From: Gammaproteobacteria bacterium | GTDB lineage: Bacteria > Pseudomonadota > Gammaproteobacteria > JAJDOJ01 | Assembly (NCBI GenBank): GCA_022340215.1 | Contig: JAJDOJ010000119.1 | Span: 1-40,054, forward strand | Direction of reading: 5' to 3' | Length of the DNA stretch: 40,054 nt | Shown: piece by piece, positions 26,355-33,542 of the stretch | Layout of the letters: each line of letters opens with the position of its first letter | How positions within the stretch are numbered: the first letter of the stretch is position 1 | The notes under the pieces: model-generated | What the model was told of the DNA's origin: nothing | Databases searched by the model: none | What the model saw: only the letters and a program-made list of their open reading frames with translations | Made by a program: the position numbers and the translations under genes

Positions 26355-27041
26355 ATGAACTCCATTGTGGAAAATATCGAACGCGTCAGGCAACGGATTC
26401 GTGCCGCCGAGGTCCGCTTCGGGAGGCATCCGGGCAGTGTGCTGCTGCTAGCCGCGAGCAAGGCACGCAGCATCGCAGAGATCCGGGTGGCAGCAGCGGC
26501 GAGATTAGCCCACTTTGGCGAGAACCACCTACAGGACGCCGCACTCAGGATGGATGCGTTGTCCGACACCGACATCGTCTGGCATTTCATCGGCCCGATC
26601 CAGTCCAACAAGACGCGCGAGATCGCGGCGCGGTTCGACTGGGTGCACAGCGTGGACCGACTCAAGATCGCGCGGCGCCTGAGCGCGCAGCGCCCCGCCG
26701 GCACACCGGCGCTCAATATCTGTGTACAGGTCAATCTCGAGCTCGAACCCACCAAATCCGGGGTTGATGCCAGCGAGCTACCGAACCTGGTTGGTGAGAT
26801 CGCCGGACTGGACCGGCTGCGCCTGCGCGGACTGATGGCGATCCCTCCGCGAAGCACGGACCCGCAGACACAACGTGCGCGCTTCGCCGAGGTCCGCCTG
26901 GCCCTCGAATCGCTGCAGCGGCAGGGGCTCGCGCTCGATACGCTGTCGATGGGCATGTCTGGCGACCTCGAAGCGGCGATCGCTGAAGGTGCGACGATCG
27001 TCCGGATCGGCACGGCCATCTTCGGGCCACGTCCGACATAG
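26355..27041 (+). CDS. yggS: PLP homeostasis protein (YggS/PLPBP family)
   Basis: Pyridoxal-phosphate-binding protein that buffers PLP and affects amino-acid metabolism. It is a TIM-barrel protein without known catalysis. From the ATG at 26355 it has 228 aa. The PLP lysine is K36 in LLAASKARS, followed by HFGENHLQDA, WHFIGPIQSNK and the phosphate-binding MGMSGDLEAAIAEGATIVRIGTAIFG (a 26-residue region, key residues S-G-D and R-I-G). The frame is open to 26133, but the upstream part lacks family similarity. The ribosome site is poor. It precedes proC, a widely conserved pairing. Confidence 0.93.
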   Translation: MNSIVENIERVRQRIRAAEVRFGRHPGSVLLLAASKARSIAEIRVAAAARLAHFGENHLQDAALRMDALSDTDIVWHFIGPIQSNKTREIAARFDWVHSVDRLKIARRLSAQRPAGTPALNICVQVNLELEPTKSGVDASELPNLVGEIAGLDRLRLRGLMAIPPRSTDPQTQRARFAEVRLALESLQRQGLALDTLSMGMSGDLEAAIAEGATIVRIGTAIFGPRPT

Positions 27042-27170
27042 CACGGGGGATCAGGAGTCCCCGATCCGCGATGCCGCGTCGTCCGGATCGAATCTGTCGT
27101 CCGCGACCAATACAAAGTAGAATTACCGCCTTTCCGATCTCAACCCGATATCGCAGTACGACATTACTCG

Positions 27171-28022
27171 ATGACGACCGAATCCCGATACCCGCACATC
27201 GCATTCATCGGTGGCGGCAACATGGCGCGCAGCATCATCGGCGGGCTGCTGGCGGACGGCTGGCGCGACGACAGGATCGGCATTGCGGACCCCGACAGTG
27301 CCCAGAGAGAACTCCTGCGCACGCACTTCCCGGGGACAAGACAGTTCACGGACAACCGCAGTGCAGTCCAGGGGAGCGAGGTCGTGGTGCTTGCCGTCAA
27401 GCCACAGGTCGTACGCCAGGTCGCCATCGATTTGTCCGGGGTCCTCTCCGATCGTTCCGCACTGGTGATCTCCATCGCGGCGGGTATCCGCTGCCAGGAC
27501 CTCGACCGTTGGCTGGGCGGGGGACACCCCGTCGTGCGCTGCATGCCGAATACGCCGGCGCTGGTGCAATCGGGTGCGACCGGCGCCTATGCGAATCCCG
27601 AGGTCGGTGACGGACAGCGGGAGACGGCCGAGCGCATCGTACGCGCCGTGGGCCTATGCTTCTGGTTCGAGGACGAATCCAAACTCGAGGCTGTCACGGC
27701 GATCTCCGGGAGCGGCCCCGCCTATTTTCTGATGGTCATGGAAGCACTTGAGGCGGCCGGTGTGTCGCTGGGACTCGACGCGGAGGTCTCACGGCTGCTC
27801 ACCCTGCAAACCGCATTCGGCACGGCGAAGCTCGCCCTGGAAAGTGGCGAGGATGCCGCCGCGCTGCGCCGACGCGTCACCTCTCCGGGCGGCACCACCG
27901 AACGCGCGGTCGAACAACTGGAACGGGGCGAGATTCGCAAGGTGATCGGGTTTGCAGCGCAGGCCGCCGCCAAACGCGTACGAGAGATCGAGGAAGCACT
28001 CGGCAAGGAGGATCAACTATGA
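27171..28022 (+). CDS. proC: Pyrroline-5-carboxylate reductase
   Basis: Last step of proline synthesis, reducing pyrroline-5-carboxylate with NAD(P)H. The 283-aa protein has the N-terminal Rossmann loop IAFIGGGNMARSIIGGL, VVVLAVKPQVV, the VRCMPNTPALVQSGATG stretch, the substrate motif ISGSGPAYF, and the C-terminal signature RRRVTSPGGTTERAVEQL. It lies 129 bp after yggS, and its TGA overlaps the yggT ATG (28019-28022), so the two are translationally coupled. A weak TAGAAT at 27118-27123 could be a promoter within the gap. Confidence 0.96.
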   Translation: MTTESRYPHIAFIGGGNMARSIIGGLLADGWRDDRIGIADPDSAQRELLRTHFPGTRQFTDNRSAVQGSEVVVLAVKPQVVRQVAIDLSGVLSDRSALVISIAAGIRCQDLDRWLGGGHPVVRCMPNTPALVQSGATGAYANPEVGDGQRETAERIVRAVGLCFWFEDESKLEAVTAISGSGPAYFLMVMEALEAAGVSLGLDAEVSRLLTLQTAFGTAKLALESGEDAAALRRRVTSPGGTTERAVEQLERGEIRKVIGFAAQAAAKRVREIEEALGKEDQL

Positions 28023-28573
28023 CCGGTGTCAGCGCTGAAATACTCGATTTCCTGATCAAGAACCTGTTTTCCCTGTATATCGGTGCGGTCGTCATCCGGT
28101 TTCTCCTGGCGTTGACACGCGCCGACTTTTACAACCCGATCTCCCAGTTCCTGGTGACGATTACGAACCCCGTGCTGGTTCCACTTCGACGCATCGTCCC
28201 AAGTATAGGCTCCATCGATACGGCCTCTCTGGTTCTGGCATTCGGGCTCAAGCTGATGGAACTCGCACTCAGGATCTGGCTAGTCGGCCTTAACGCCAAC
28301 CTCGCCACGCTTGCTTATCTGGCGATTGTGGGCATAGCCGTGCTGGTGGTCTGGATATACATATTCGCGGTAATCATCCAGGCCGTCCTGAGTTGGGTCT
28401 CTCCCGGGGCTCAGTACTACAATAATCCGCTGACCTCACTGCTACAAAGCCTGACGGCCCCCCTGCTACGTCCCGTTCAGCGTTTGATTCCATCCGTCGG
28501 GGGCCTCGATCTTTCGCCGCTTGTCGTACTGATCGGACTAAACATCGTCCTGATCATTCTGAAATCCCTTTAG
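28019..28573 (+). CDS. yggT: YggT family integral membrane protein
   Basis: Inner-membrane protein of 184 aa with two YGGT repeats. Each has a hydrophobic helix pair around a conserved core: FYNPISQFLVTITNPVLVPLRR (about residues 37-58, with N-P and P-L-R) and YYNNPLTSLLQSLTAPLLRPV about 90 residues later. Family members are linked to osmotic stress, K+ uptake and cell envelope organisation, but the mechanism is unknown. The start overlaps the proC stop. The TAG stop (28571-28573) is made from the end of palindromic element copy 3; the protein length (188 in E. coli) seems unaffected. Confidence 0.93.
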   Translation: MTGVSAEILDFLIKNLFSLYIGAVVIRFLLALTRADFYNPISQFLVTITNPVLVPLRRIVPSIGSIDTASLVLAFGLKLMELALRIWLVGLNANLATLAYLAIVGIAVLVVWIYIFAVIIQAVLSWVSPGAQYYNNPLTSLLQSLTAPLLRPVQRLIPSVGGLDLSPLVVLIGLNIVLIILKSL

Positions 28574-28733
28574 GCGATTGCCGGAAAATGGCATACCAGA
28601 TCGCGCCGGATTTTCGATTGTCATCAAGGCGTGACAACAGGCGCATAGTCGAACGATGCAACTGTTGTCGCAACATAGAGGACGGACGACAAAGACAAGC
28701 AGGATGGCATGTCATTTGACAGAAATCGCCTTA
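28571..28733 (-). repeat. 160-bp palindromic element, copy 3 (reverse)
   Basis: Reverse orientation relative to copies 1 and 2. On the plus strand it starts TAGGCGATTGCCGG and ends CAGAAATCGCCTTA. The yggT TAG stop overlaps its right end. The nested hairpin is kept (GCGACAAC...GTTGTCAC, CATCG...CTATG) with some mismatches, so it is a little more worn. It stands between yggT and the DUF4426 gene, which starts about 130 bp later. Confidence 0.92.
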
Positions 28734-28836
28734 GCTCGCTCTTCCCTCCTCCATGACTACGGGCGTGGAGCGAACCGGTGTAACATTGAACCTCCCGGTG
28801 ACCTGACGACACACGAATCACAACCACTGATCGACT

Positions 28837-28866
28837 GGAGATGGAGATGGAGATGGAGATGGAGAT
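28837..28866 (+). repeat. GGAGAT x5 hexanucleotide microsatellite at a start codon
   Basis: Five perfect GGAGAT units run directly into the DUF4426 gene. Each unit provides GGAG (Shine-Dalgarno-like), and each unit followed by G makes an ATG, giving ATGs at 28841, 28847, 28853, 28859 and 28865, all in one frame. For the last ATG, the GGAG at 28855-28858 is spaced 6 nt, which is ideal. Gain or loss of units keeps the frame but changes the number of initiation modules and the N-terminal length. Confidence 0.93.
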
Positions 28867-29314
28867 GACAAGCAGATACTTCCTGCGTATCGGACTCTTG
28901 CTACTGATTTCGCTGTGCGTAGCCAAGGGGGCATTCGCCGCACAGGCCACCGATTTCGGTGACGTGGTGGTGCACTACAATGCCGTTCGCACGGACTTCT
29001 TCAACCCGCAGATCGCGCGCGCCTACGACATCAAGCGAAGCAAGAACAAGGCATTGCTGACGATCACCGTACTCAAGAAAGAGCTGGATCTACCCGCGCA
29101 ACCGATGAAGGCCAGCGTCGAGGCAGAGGCAATCAATCTCTCCAATCAGCTCAAGTCGTTCAGTATGCGCGAAATCACCGATACCGGCGCCATCTACTAC
29201 ATCGCCGAATTCCCTATCACCAACGGCGAGACCCTCGATTTCAGCATCAAAGTGACGCCTGAAGGCGGGCGCACGCAGACAGTCAAGTTCCGTCAGGAAT
29301 TCTTTACGCAATAG
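28865..29314 (+). CDS. DUF4426 family exported protein
   Basis: From the ATG at 28865 the product is 149 aa, with a clear signal peptide: basic MTSRYFLR, hydrophobic IGLLLLISLCVAKG and a cleavage site near AFA|AQA. The mature part, starting TDFGDVVVHYNAVRTDFF, is beta-rich and matches the DUF4426 family of gammaproteobacterial periplasmic proteins, whose function is unknown. Upstream ATGs in the GGAGAT repeat add up to four Met-Glu pairs (MEMEMEME...), which would put acidic residues before the signal peptide. The ATG nearest the signal peptide is therefore preferred. Copy 3 of the palindromic element lies 130 bp upstream. Confidence 0.85.
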   Translation: MTSRYFLRIGLLLLISLCVAKGAFAAQATDFGDVVVHYNAVRTDFFNPQIARAYDIKRSKNKALLTITVLKKELDLPAQPMKASVEAEAINLSNQLKSFSMREITDTGAIYYIAEFPITNGETLDFSIKVTPEGGRTQTVKFRQEFFTQ

Positions 29315-29441
29315 TTTTCCCCCTCGGACTTCGAGATATCGCGGCCGATGCGCGGGAATCCCGGTCGCGGAGGTCGAAATGTCGTGCTATCTTCATCGGA
29401 TCGACTGCCGCAATAACGATGACAAAGAATAGGGGGAACAC

Positions 29442-29780
29442 ATGCCCGCACAGCAAAAGGCTGCAAACGCGAACACCAAGAAGCCGCCGACAAAGACCGA
29501 GATTCTCAATCACCTGGCGAAAGAAACCGGTCTGGCGCGAAAGGACGTCAGCGCGGTTCTCGATTCACTGGGGGGATTGATCGAAAAGAGCCTGAAACCA
29601 CGTGGCGCAGGCGTTTTCAACATGCCCGGTCTGATGAAGATCAAGGTCGTCAAGAAACCGGCGACCAAGGCGCGCAAGGGCATCAATCCATTTACCAAGG
29701 AAGCAACCGTCTTCAAGGCGAAACCGGCACACAAGATCGTCAAGATCCTGCCCCTCAAGGCCCTGAAAGACATGGTTTGA
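29442..29780 (+). CDS. HU-family DNA-binding protein (divergent)
   Basis: Small basic protein of 112 aa. The N-terminal ~18 residues are Ala/Lys/Gln-rich. An HU-like helical part follows (KTEILNHLAKETGLARKDVS and LDSLGGLIEKSLKP), then the DNA-binding arm with RKGINPFTKEATVFKAKPAH, which resembles the HU/IHF signature R-x-G-x-N-P-x-T. The family bends and compacts DNA. The extra N-terminus and Lys-rich arm set it apart from standard HU (~90 aa), suggesting a specialised nucleoid protein. A good AGGGGG site precedes the ATG. It has its own upstream gap of 127 bp. Confidence 0.85.
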   Translation: MPAQQKAANANTKKPPTKTEILNHLAKETGLARKDVSAVLDSLGGLIEKSLKPRGAGVFNMPGLMKIKVVKKPATKARKGINPFTKEATVFKAKPAHKIVKILPLKALKDMV

Positions 29781-29865
29781 GGCAACGTAAGGCGATTACG
29801 TGAGTTTCAGACTACCCACGGTCCGGCGGATTTCCGGGCCACGTCCCTTCCCCCGCACCCTCACG

Positions 29866-30330
29866 CTAGTCGATACCCAGTGCCTCGCGAACCGCCAGCT
29901 TGGCACGGATAAAGTCGCGGTGCGGCACGTGCAGCAGGTTCGCGATCTTGCGAATTCGATGCTCCTCGTACTTGTCCAGCCGTCTGTCCGCGTAAGCCAC
30001 GCGCCACATGTCCGTGATGAGATGCACCTTTCGCTCGGGAGTAAAGGCCTTGTTGACCCTGGTGAGGAAGGGATACATCGAGTGTCCGCTGTGGTGTGCC
30101 GCGCGCGCATCTTCCATCAGTGTGCGGACATCCGTCTCGGTAAAACCGAATCGGTTGCGCAATGCGGTGGATATGGCGTCGAGTTCTTTCTCGCGGATCT
30201 CGAAGTCCGCGTACCCGACCTCGAGCAGCAGGGCTGCGGCCGCCAGCGGCAGGTCGGTGTCGTCCTGCGCGCCGGCGCCAGCGGAAGAAGACTCTTTCGC
30301 GGAAAACAGTTTCCTGAGTGCGTCCAGCAT
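29866..30330 (-). CDS. TerB-like (tellurite resistance TerB family) protein
   Basis: Cytosolic helical protein of 154 aa. A low-complexity SSSAGAGAQDD linker near residues 14-24 precedes a TerB domain with acidic helix pairs LLLEVGYADFEIREKELDAI and DMWRVAYADRRLDKYEEHRI. The paired A-D-x-x-(I/L)-(R/D)-x-x-E motifs are metal-binding-like in this family. Members act in membrane-linked stress responses, but this solitary gene lacks other ter genes, so resistance should not be assumed. Convergent with the HU-like gene (85-bp gap). Palindromic element copy 4 lies 64 bp upstream. Confidence 0.85.
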   Translation of the reverse strand: MLDALRKLFSAKESSSAGAGAQDDTDLPLAAAALLLEVGYADFEIREKELDAISTALRNRFGFTETDVRTLMEDARAAHHSGHSMYPFLTRVNKAFTPERKVHLITDMWRVAYADRRLDKYEEHRIRKIANLLHVPHRDFIRAKLAVREALGID

Positions 30331-30393
30331 GATCTAGTGTCCTGTCCCTGTCACCATTGCGAATTCAGTCAGCCTGTCACCGATCACGGACAC

Positions 30394-30633
30394 TAAGGCG
30401 TTTTCTGTCAAATGGCATACCATCCTGCTTGGCTTTTCGTCCGTCCTGTGTGTTGCGACAATAGTCACATAGTTCGACTATGCGCCTGTTGTCGCGCCTT
30501 GATGACGAACGATCCCGGCGCGGCGCTGTCCCTGCTTTGTTTGGGCACCGGTCTTGGGCTTCCTGCCCAAGCCGTTCACTGCTTCGCAGCTCACCCGGCG
30601 CGATCCGATAGACCATTTTCCGGCAATCGCCTA
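30394..30633 (+). repeat. 160-bp palindromic element, copy 4 with nested insertion (forward)
   Basis: Starts TAAGGCGTTTTCTGTC and ends CCGGCAATCGCCTA, 240 bp in all: a 160-bp element plus an 80-bp interruption in the right arm. The central CATAG-ttcga-CTATG hairpin is perfect. Its right-end CTA (30631-30633) is the TAG stop of hspQ on the minus strand. It separates hspQ from the terB-like gene, both transcribed leftwards. Confidence 0.92.
30514..30602. mobile_element. 80-bp nested insertion inside element copy 4
   Basis: The 9-bp sequence CCCGGCGCG occurs at 30514-30522 and again at 30594-30602, flanking about 71 bp foreign to the element. The other copies have a single CCGGCGC at this point. 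The insert contains a perfect hairpin CTTGGGC-ttcct-GCCCAAG. This is the pattern of a small insertion with target duplication; a replication-slippage origin is less likely because the insert is not a copy of neighbouring sequence. Confidence 0.7.
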
Positions 30634-30942
30634 GTTTGCGTCCCTGCGATAGTGGTAGATCCCGTTCTCGAACCCGGTGAAAAACTGCCAGATCTTCGGG
30701 TGATCCACCGGGCCGTCCCTGGAATCCGGTTCAAGGTTTCGCTCGGCGACATAGGTCTCGGTACCTTTCCCATCGACAAGTACCCGATACCACGGCCGGT
30801 CTCTGGGAGGACGGCTGCGCGCAACGTCCGCATACCAGGCATCGGTACCCTGAAAGACGGGGTCCACATCGTAAACCACACCCCGGTACTCGAACAGTCT
30901 GTGCTGAACCAGTTGTCCAATGTGGAAGGCTGCGCGACTCAT
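30631..30942 (-). CDS. hspQ: Heat shock protein HspQ (YccV family)
   Basis: Small hemimethylated-DNA-binding/YccV-domain protein of 103 aa (105 in E. coli), which in enterics helps Lon degrade certain substrates and DnaA variants. The N-terminus FHIGQLVQHRLFEYRGVVYDVDP is characteristic (key residues G-Q-x-V-x-H and G-V-V-x-D-x-D-P), then RPWYRVLVDG and TYVAERNLEPD. The ATG at 30940-30942 has a strong GGGAGGAG upstream. The frame extends 27 codons further without similarity. Its TAG stop coincides with the end of palindromic element copy 4. Confidence 0.92.
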   Translation of the reverse strand: MSRAAFHIGQLVQHRLFEYRGVVYDVDPVFQGTDAWYADVARSRPPRDRPWYRVLVDGKGTETYVAERNLEPDSRDGPVDHPKIWQFFTGFENGIYHYRRDAN

Positions 30943-31107
30943 GAAGCTCCTCCCGAAGCCAGGGGCTCGACACACCAGAGTATAGAAAAGTTCCATCGTC
31001 AGGGCGCTTGCAGGGCGCCACACCCGTTCGCAAGGCGTTGTCCGGAAAGGACAAACGGGGCCGCACCACCAGCCTTGCGAGACCGGGCAGGGGCGCCGGT
31101 GGCCTCA

Positions 31108-31116
31108 TGATACAAT
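31108..31116 (+). promoter_or_regulatory. Extended -10 promoter candidate for the flavoprotein gene
   Basis: TGATACAAT matches the extended -10 pattern TG-n-TATAAT with one mismatch, in a GC-rich surrounding. It lies about 82 bp upstream of the ATG at 31199 in the divergent hspQ/lpd gap. No good -35 is seen, as is often the case for extended -10 promoters. Confidence 0.4.
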
Positions 31117-31198
31117 TTCCGACTACGATTCGGGAGCGGCCCCGGCGGATCCGGGAATGGTATGCTTCCCGCATTGCAACCCAGCAGGTGGATTGAAA

Positions 31199-32611
31199 AT
31201 GTCAATGGACAGACACGTCGATGTCGCGATTATCGGGGCCGGCACGTCGGGCCTGAACGCGATGGCGCAGGTACGTCGGGCAGGGAAATCCTTCGTTCTC
31301 ATCAATGGCGGCCACCTGGGTACGACCTGCGCGCGTGTGGGCTGCATGCCCTCCAAGGCGTTTATCCAGGTTGCCGAGGACTTTCACCGCCGGGAGGTCT
31401 TCGACCGTCATGGCATATCCGGCGAAGAACGGCTCGACTTCAGCATGGAAGACGCCCTCGATCATGTGAGAGACATGAGGGACATCTTCGTCGATCGCGT
31501 GATGGGCAGCAGCACCGACGATCTCGGCGACGAGTTGGTCGACGGGTACGCCCATTTCCTGAAACCTAACGTTCTCGAGGTCAACGAGACGCGTGTCATC
31601 GCGGATCGCGTCGTCATTGCCACGGGATCGCGCCCCTTCGTTCCCCGGGCGTGGGAAGAGGGGTTCTGCGATCACATCCTCACCACGGACGAGATCTTCG
31701 AGCAGGAGAGCCTGCCGAAATCAATCGCGGTCATCGGCCTCGGTGTCATCGGCCTGGAACTTGGACAGTCACTCAGCCGTTTCGGGCTGGAGGTCACCGG
31801 CTTCGACCAGGTCGACACGATCGCCCGGCTCAGCGACCCCGTCGTGGCCTCGGAGGCCATCTCGATCCTGGGCAAGGAATTCCCGCTGGTCCTGGGACAA
31901 CCGGCCAGGGTGGAGAAGGAGGGACGCCAACTGCGTGTCACCGCGGGCGACAAGAGTGTCGTGGTGGAGAAGATACTCGCCGCCATGGGGCGAAAACCCA
32001 ATCTGGAATCCCTGAAGCTCGGCGACCTCGGTATCGAACTCGACGCAAAGGGCCTACCGCGGTTCGATCCGCGGACGATGCAGATCGAAGGGAATCCCAT
32101 CTTCCTTGCCGGTGACATCTCCGGCGAGCGCCCCATCCTGCACGAGGCCGGGGACGAGGGGAAGATCGCCGGTTACAACGCCTCGCACGATACCGTTGTC
32201 TCCTTCCGGCGCAAGACGCCGCTGAGCATCACCTTCAGCGACCCGAACATCGTGCAGACCGGCATGGAGTGGTCGGAGCTTGCCGGGCGCGACGACGTTG
32301 CCGTCGGCGAGATGCGCATGGGACCGGTGGGGCGGGCGCTGATCATGGCGAAGAACAAGGGCGTGATTCGGGTGTATGCGGAGAAGCAGGGAGGGCGTCT
32401 GCTGGGAGCGAGCCTGATTGCCCCGAGAGGCGAAAATCTGGGGCATCTGCTCGCCTGGTCCATCCAGCAGCGGGCGACGGTATTCGACCTGCTTCGGATG
32501 CCATTCTACCATCCGGTAATCGAGGAAGCCCTGCAGGCGACGCTGTACAACCTGGCAGCAAACGTCGAGGGCCCACAGACCTCCCCGATCCGCGAACTCG
32601 AGATGGCCTGA
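31199..32611 (+). CDS. Dihydrolipoamide dehydrogenase-like flavoprotein disulfide reductase
   Basis: Class I pyridine nucleotide-disulfide oxidoreductase, 470 aa from ATG 31199 (AGGTGG upstream). The FAD loop AIIGAGTSG lies near residue 13. The redox-active pair C44 and C49 sits in CARVGCMPSK. The NAD loop is VIGLGVIGLELGQ, the second FAD motif is FLAGDI, and the dimer-interface base motif FYHPVIEEAL has the catalytic His-Glu pair. These fit lipoamide dehydrogenases, but no E1/E2 subunit genes are adjacent, and the active-site sequence differs from the standard CLNVGCIPSK. A mercuric-reductase-like or other substrate is possible. Two small genes follow closely, perhaps in one operon. Confidence 0.85.
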   Translation: MSMDRHVDVAIIGAGTSGLNAMAQVRRAGKSFVLINGGHLGTTCARVGCMPSKAFIQVAEDFHRREVFDRHGISGEERLDFSMEDALDHVRDMRDIFVDRVMGSSTDDLGDELVDGYAHFLKPNVLEVNETRVIADRVVIATGSRPFVPRAWEEGFCDHILTTDEIFEQESLPKSIAVIGLGVIGLELGQSLSRFGLEVTGFDQVDTIARLSDPVVASEAISILGKEFPLVLGQPARVEKEGRQLRVTAGDKSVVVEKILAAMGRKPNLESLKLGDLGIELDAKGLPRFDPRTMQIEGNPIFLAGDISGERPILHEAGDEGKIAGYNASHDTVVSFRRKTPLSITFSDPNIVQTGMEWSELAGRDDVAVGEMRMGPVGRALIMAKNKGVIRVYAEKQGGRLLGASLIAPRGENLGHLLAWSIQQRATVFDLLRMPFYHPVIEEALQATLYNLAANVEGPQTSPIRELEMA

Positions 32612-32632
32612 GCGCCGGGACGTAATCCGATC

Positions 32633-32929
32633 ATGAGCAATCCTTCTTTATCCCAGGAACAACGCATCCTCATCGCCATGCGCAAGACGCTGGGAAAGAT
32701 CGTCAGGGAAACTACACCCGATCCGGGGTTCCGGCATCCGCTGAGTCAGGGCTGCATCGACGACATCCGCGCCTGTTTTGCACTGATTGCCTCCAGAGAG
32801 CGCGAACTCGTCGAGGAGGCGGGCATGGAGATCAAGGAGCGCCCCCGCTTCGGCGACGAGCCGAAGACATCCACGGTGGTTCCGATATCGCGCATCGGTA
32901 AGAAACCGACCGGCGACAAGTCCGATTGA
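32633..32929 (+). CDS. Small conserved-looking protein of unknown function
   Basis: 98 aa, not confidently recognised. A helical N-terminal half (SQEQRILIAMRKTLGKIVRE) is followed by a Pro/Gly-rich stretch with TPDPGFRHPLSQ, a second helix DDIRACFALIASRERELVEEAG, and a basic tail ending PTGDKSD. There is no signal peptide or membrane segment, so it is likely cytosolic. It starts 21 bp after the flavoprotein gene and ends 33 bp before the DUF2384-like gene, suggesting cotranscription. Coding character and position support a real gene despite a weak ribosome site. Confidence 0.75.
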   Translation: MSNPSLSQEQRILIAMRKTLGKIVRETTPDPGFRHPLSQGCIDDIRACFALIASRERELVEEAGMEIKERPRFGDEPKTSTVVPISRIGKKPTGDKSD

Positions 32930-32962
32930 CAGGAAGTTTCGAGGCCGCAAGGAGTGAACACG

Positions 32963-33385
32963 ATGACAGGCTATTCCGAAGAGCAGCGCCGCGCCCTCGG
33001 CCAGGCCGTGGTCCACACCCTGGACGAGTGGGGACTGAGCGCGGATGACATCATCACCGTGCTCGCGCTGCCCAAAAATACCCGCACACGCCATGTGGAG
33101 AAATACCGTCAGGGTAACACCGCGCTGCCTGACGATGACGCAATCTTCAAACGGGTGGAACACCTCGCCGGGATCGCGGATGCACTTCGTACGACCTACC
33201 CGCTGAACCAGAAGGTGGGCCTGATCTGGCTGCGTTCCCCGCATCGCCGTTTCCGTCGGCGCAGCCCCCTGCAGGTCATCGTGGACGACGGCATCGACGG
33301 ACTCATCAAGATACGTTCCGAGGTCGATTGTGCCTGGAGTTGGCAACTCACCGGTGGGACCGACAATGAGACGCCGGATCACTGA
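32963..33385 (+). CDS. MbcA/ParS/Xre-type (DUF2384) antitoxin-like protein
   Basis: 140 aa from the ATG at 32963, which has AAGGAG eight bases upstream. A GTG at 32954 in the same frame is less likely. The N-terminal helices resemble an Xre-type DNA-binding region (LSADDIITVLALPKNTRTRH). The C-terminal part, WLRSPHRRFRRRSPLQVIVDDG and LIKIRSEVD, resembles the DUF2384 toxin-binding domain (W-L-x-x-P-x-x-x-F...P-L). In known systems the partner is a RES-domain toxin encoded next door. None is seen on either side, so this is an orphan or a domesticated regulator. The family call rests on motif pattern only. Confidence 0.65.
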   Translation: MTGYSEEQRRALGQAVVHTLDEWGLSADDIITVLALPKNTRTRHVEKYRQGNTALPDDDAIFKRVEHLAGIADALRTTYPLNQKVGLIWLRSPHRRFRRRSPLQVIVDDGIDGLIKIRSEVDCAWSWQLTGGTDNETPDH

Positions 33386-33423
33386 CCCCCCCAGTCCCCC
33401 TTCCGCACATATCCCTTTCGATA

Positions 33424-33429
33424 TATACT
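33424..33429 (+). promoter_or_regulatory. Possible promoter upstream of the HTH/coiled-coil gene
   Basis: TATACT (one mismatch to TATAAT) lies in an unusually AT-rich patch ATATATACTTT. TTCCGC, 17 bp upstream, is a poor -35. Downstream, GCCCA-tatctctttT-TGGGC (33440-33458) could form a small hairpin in the leader. Confidence 0.35.
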
Positions 33430-33542
33430 TTCCCCGTCAGCCCATATCTCTTTTGGGCAGACAGGTCCCGTAACAGCATCCTCTTGCGATCCTGTCACCG
33501 GGCAATTCAGTGGGTTTTACCCCCTTTTCAGGCTGTCGAAAC

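Noticed and set aside
29866-30330. Tellurite resistance determinant
   Set aside because: Only a TerB-like domain is present, with no terC, terD or other partners. The family is wider than tellurite resistance.
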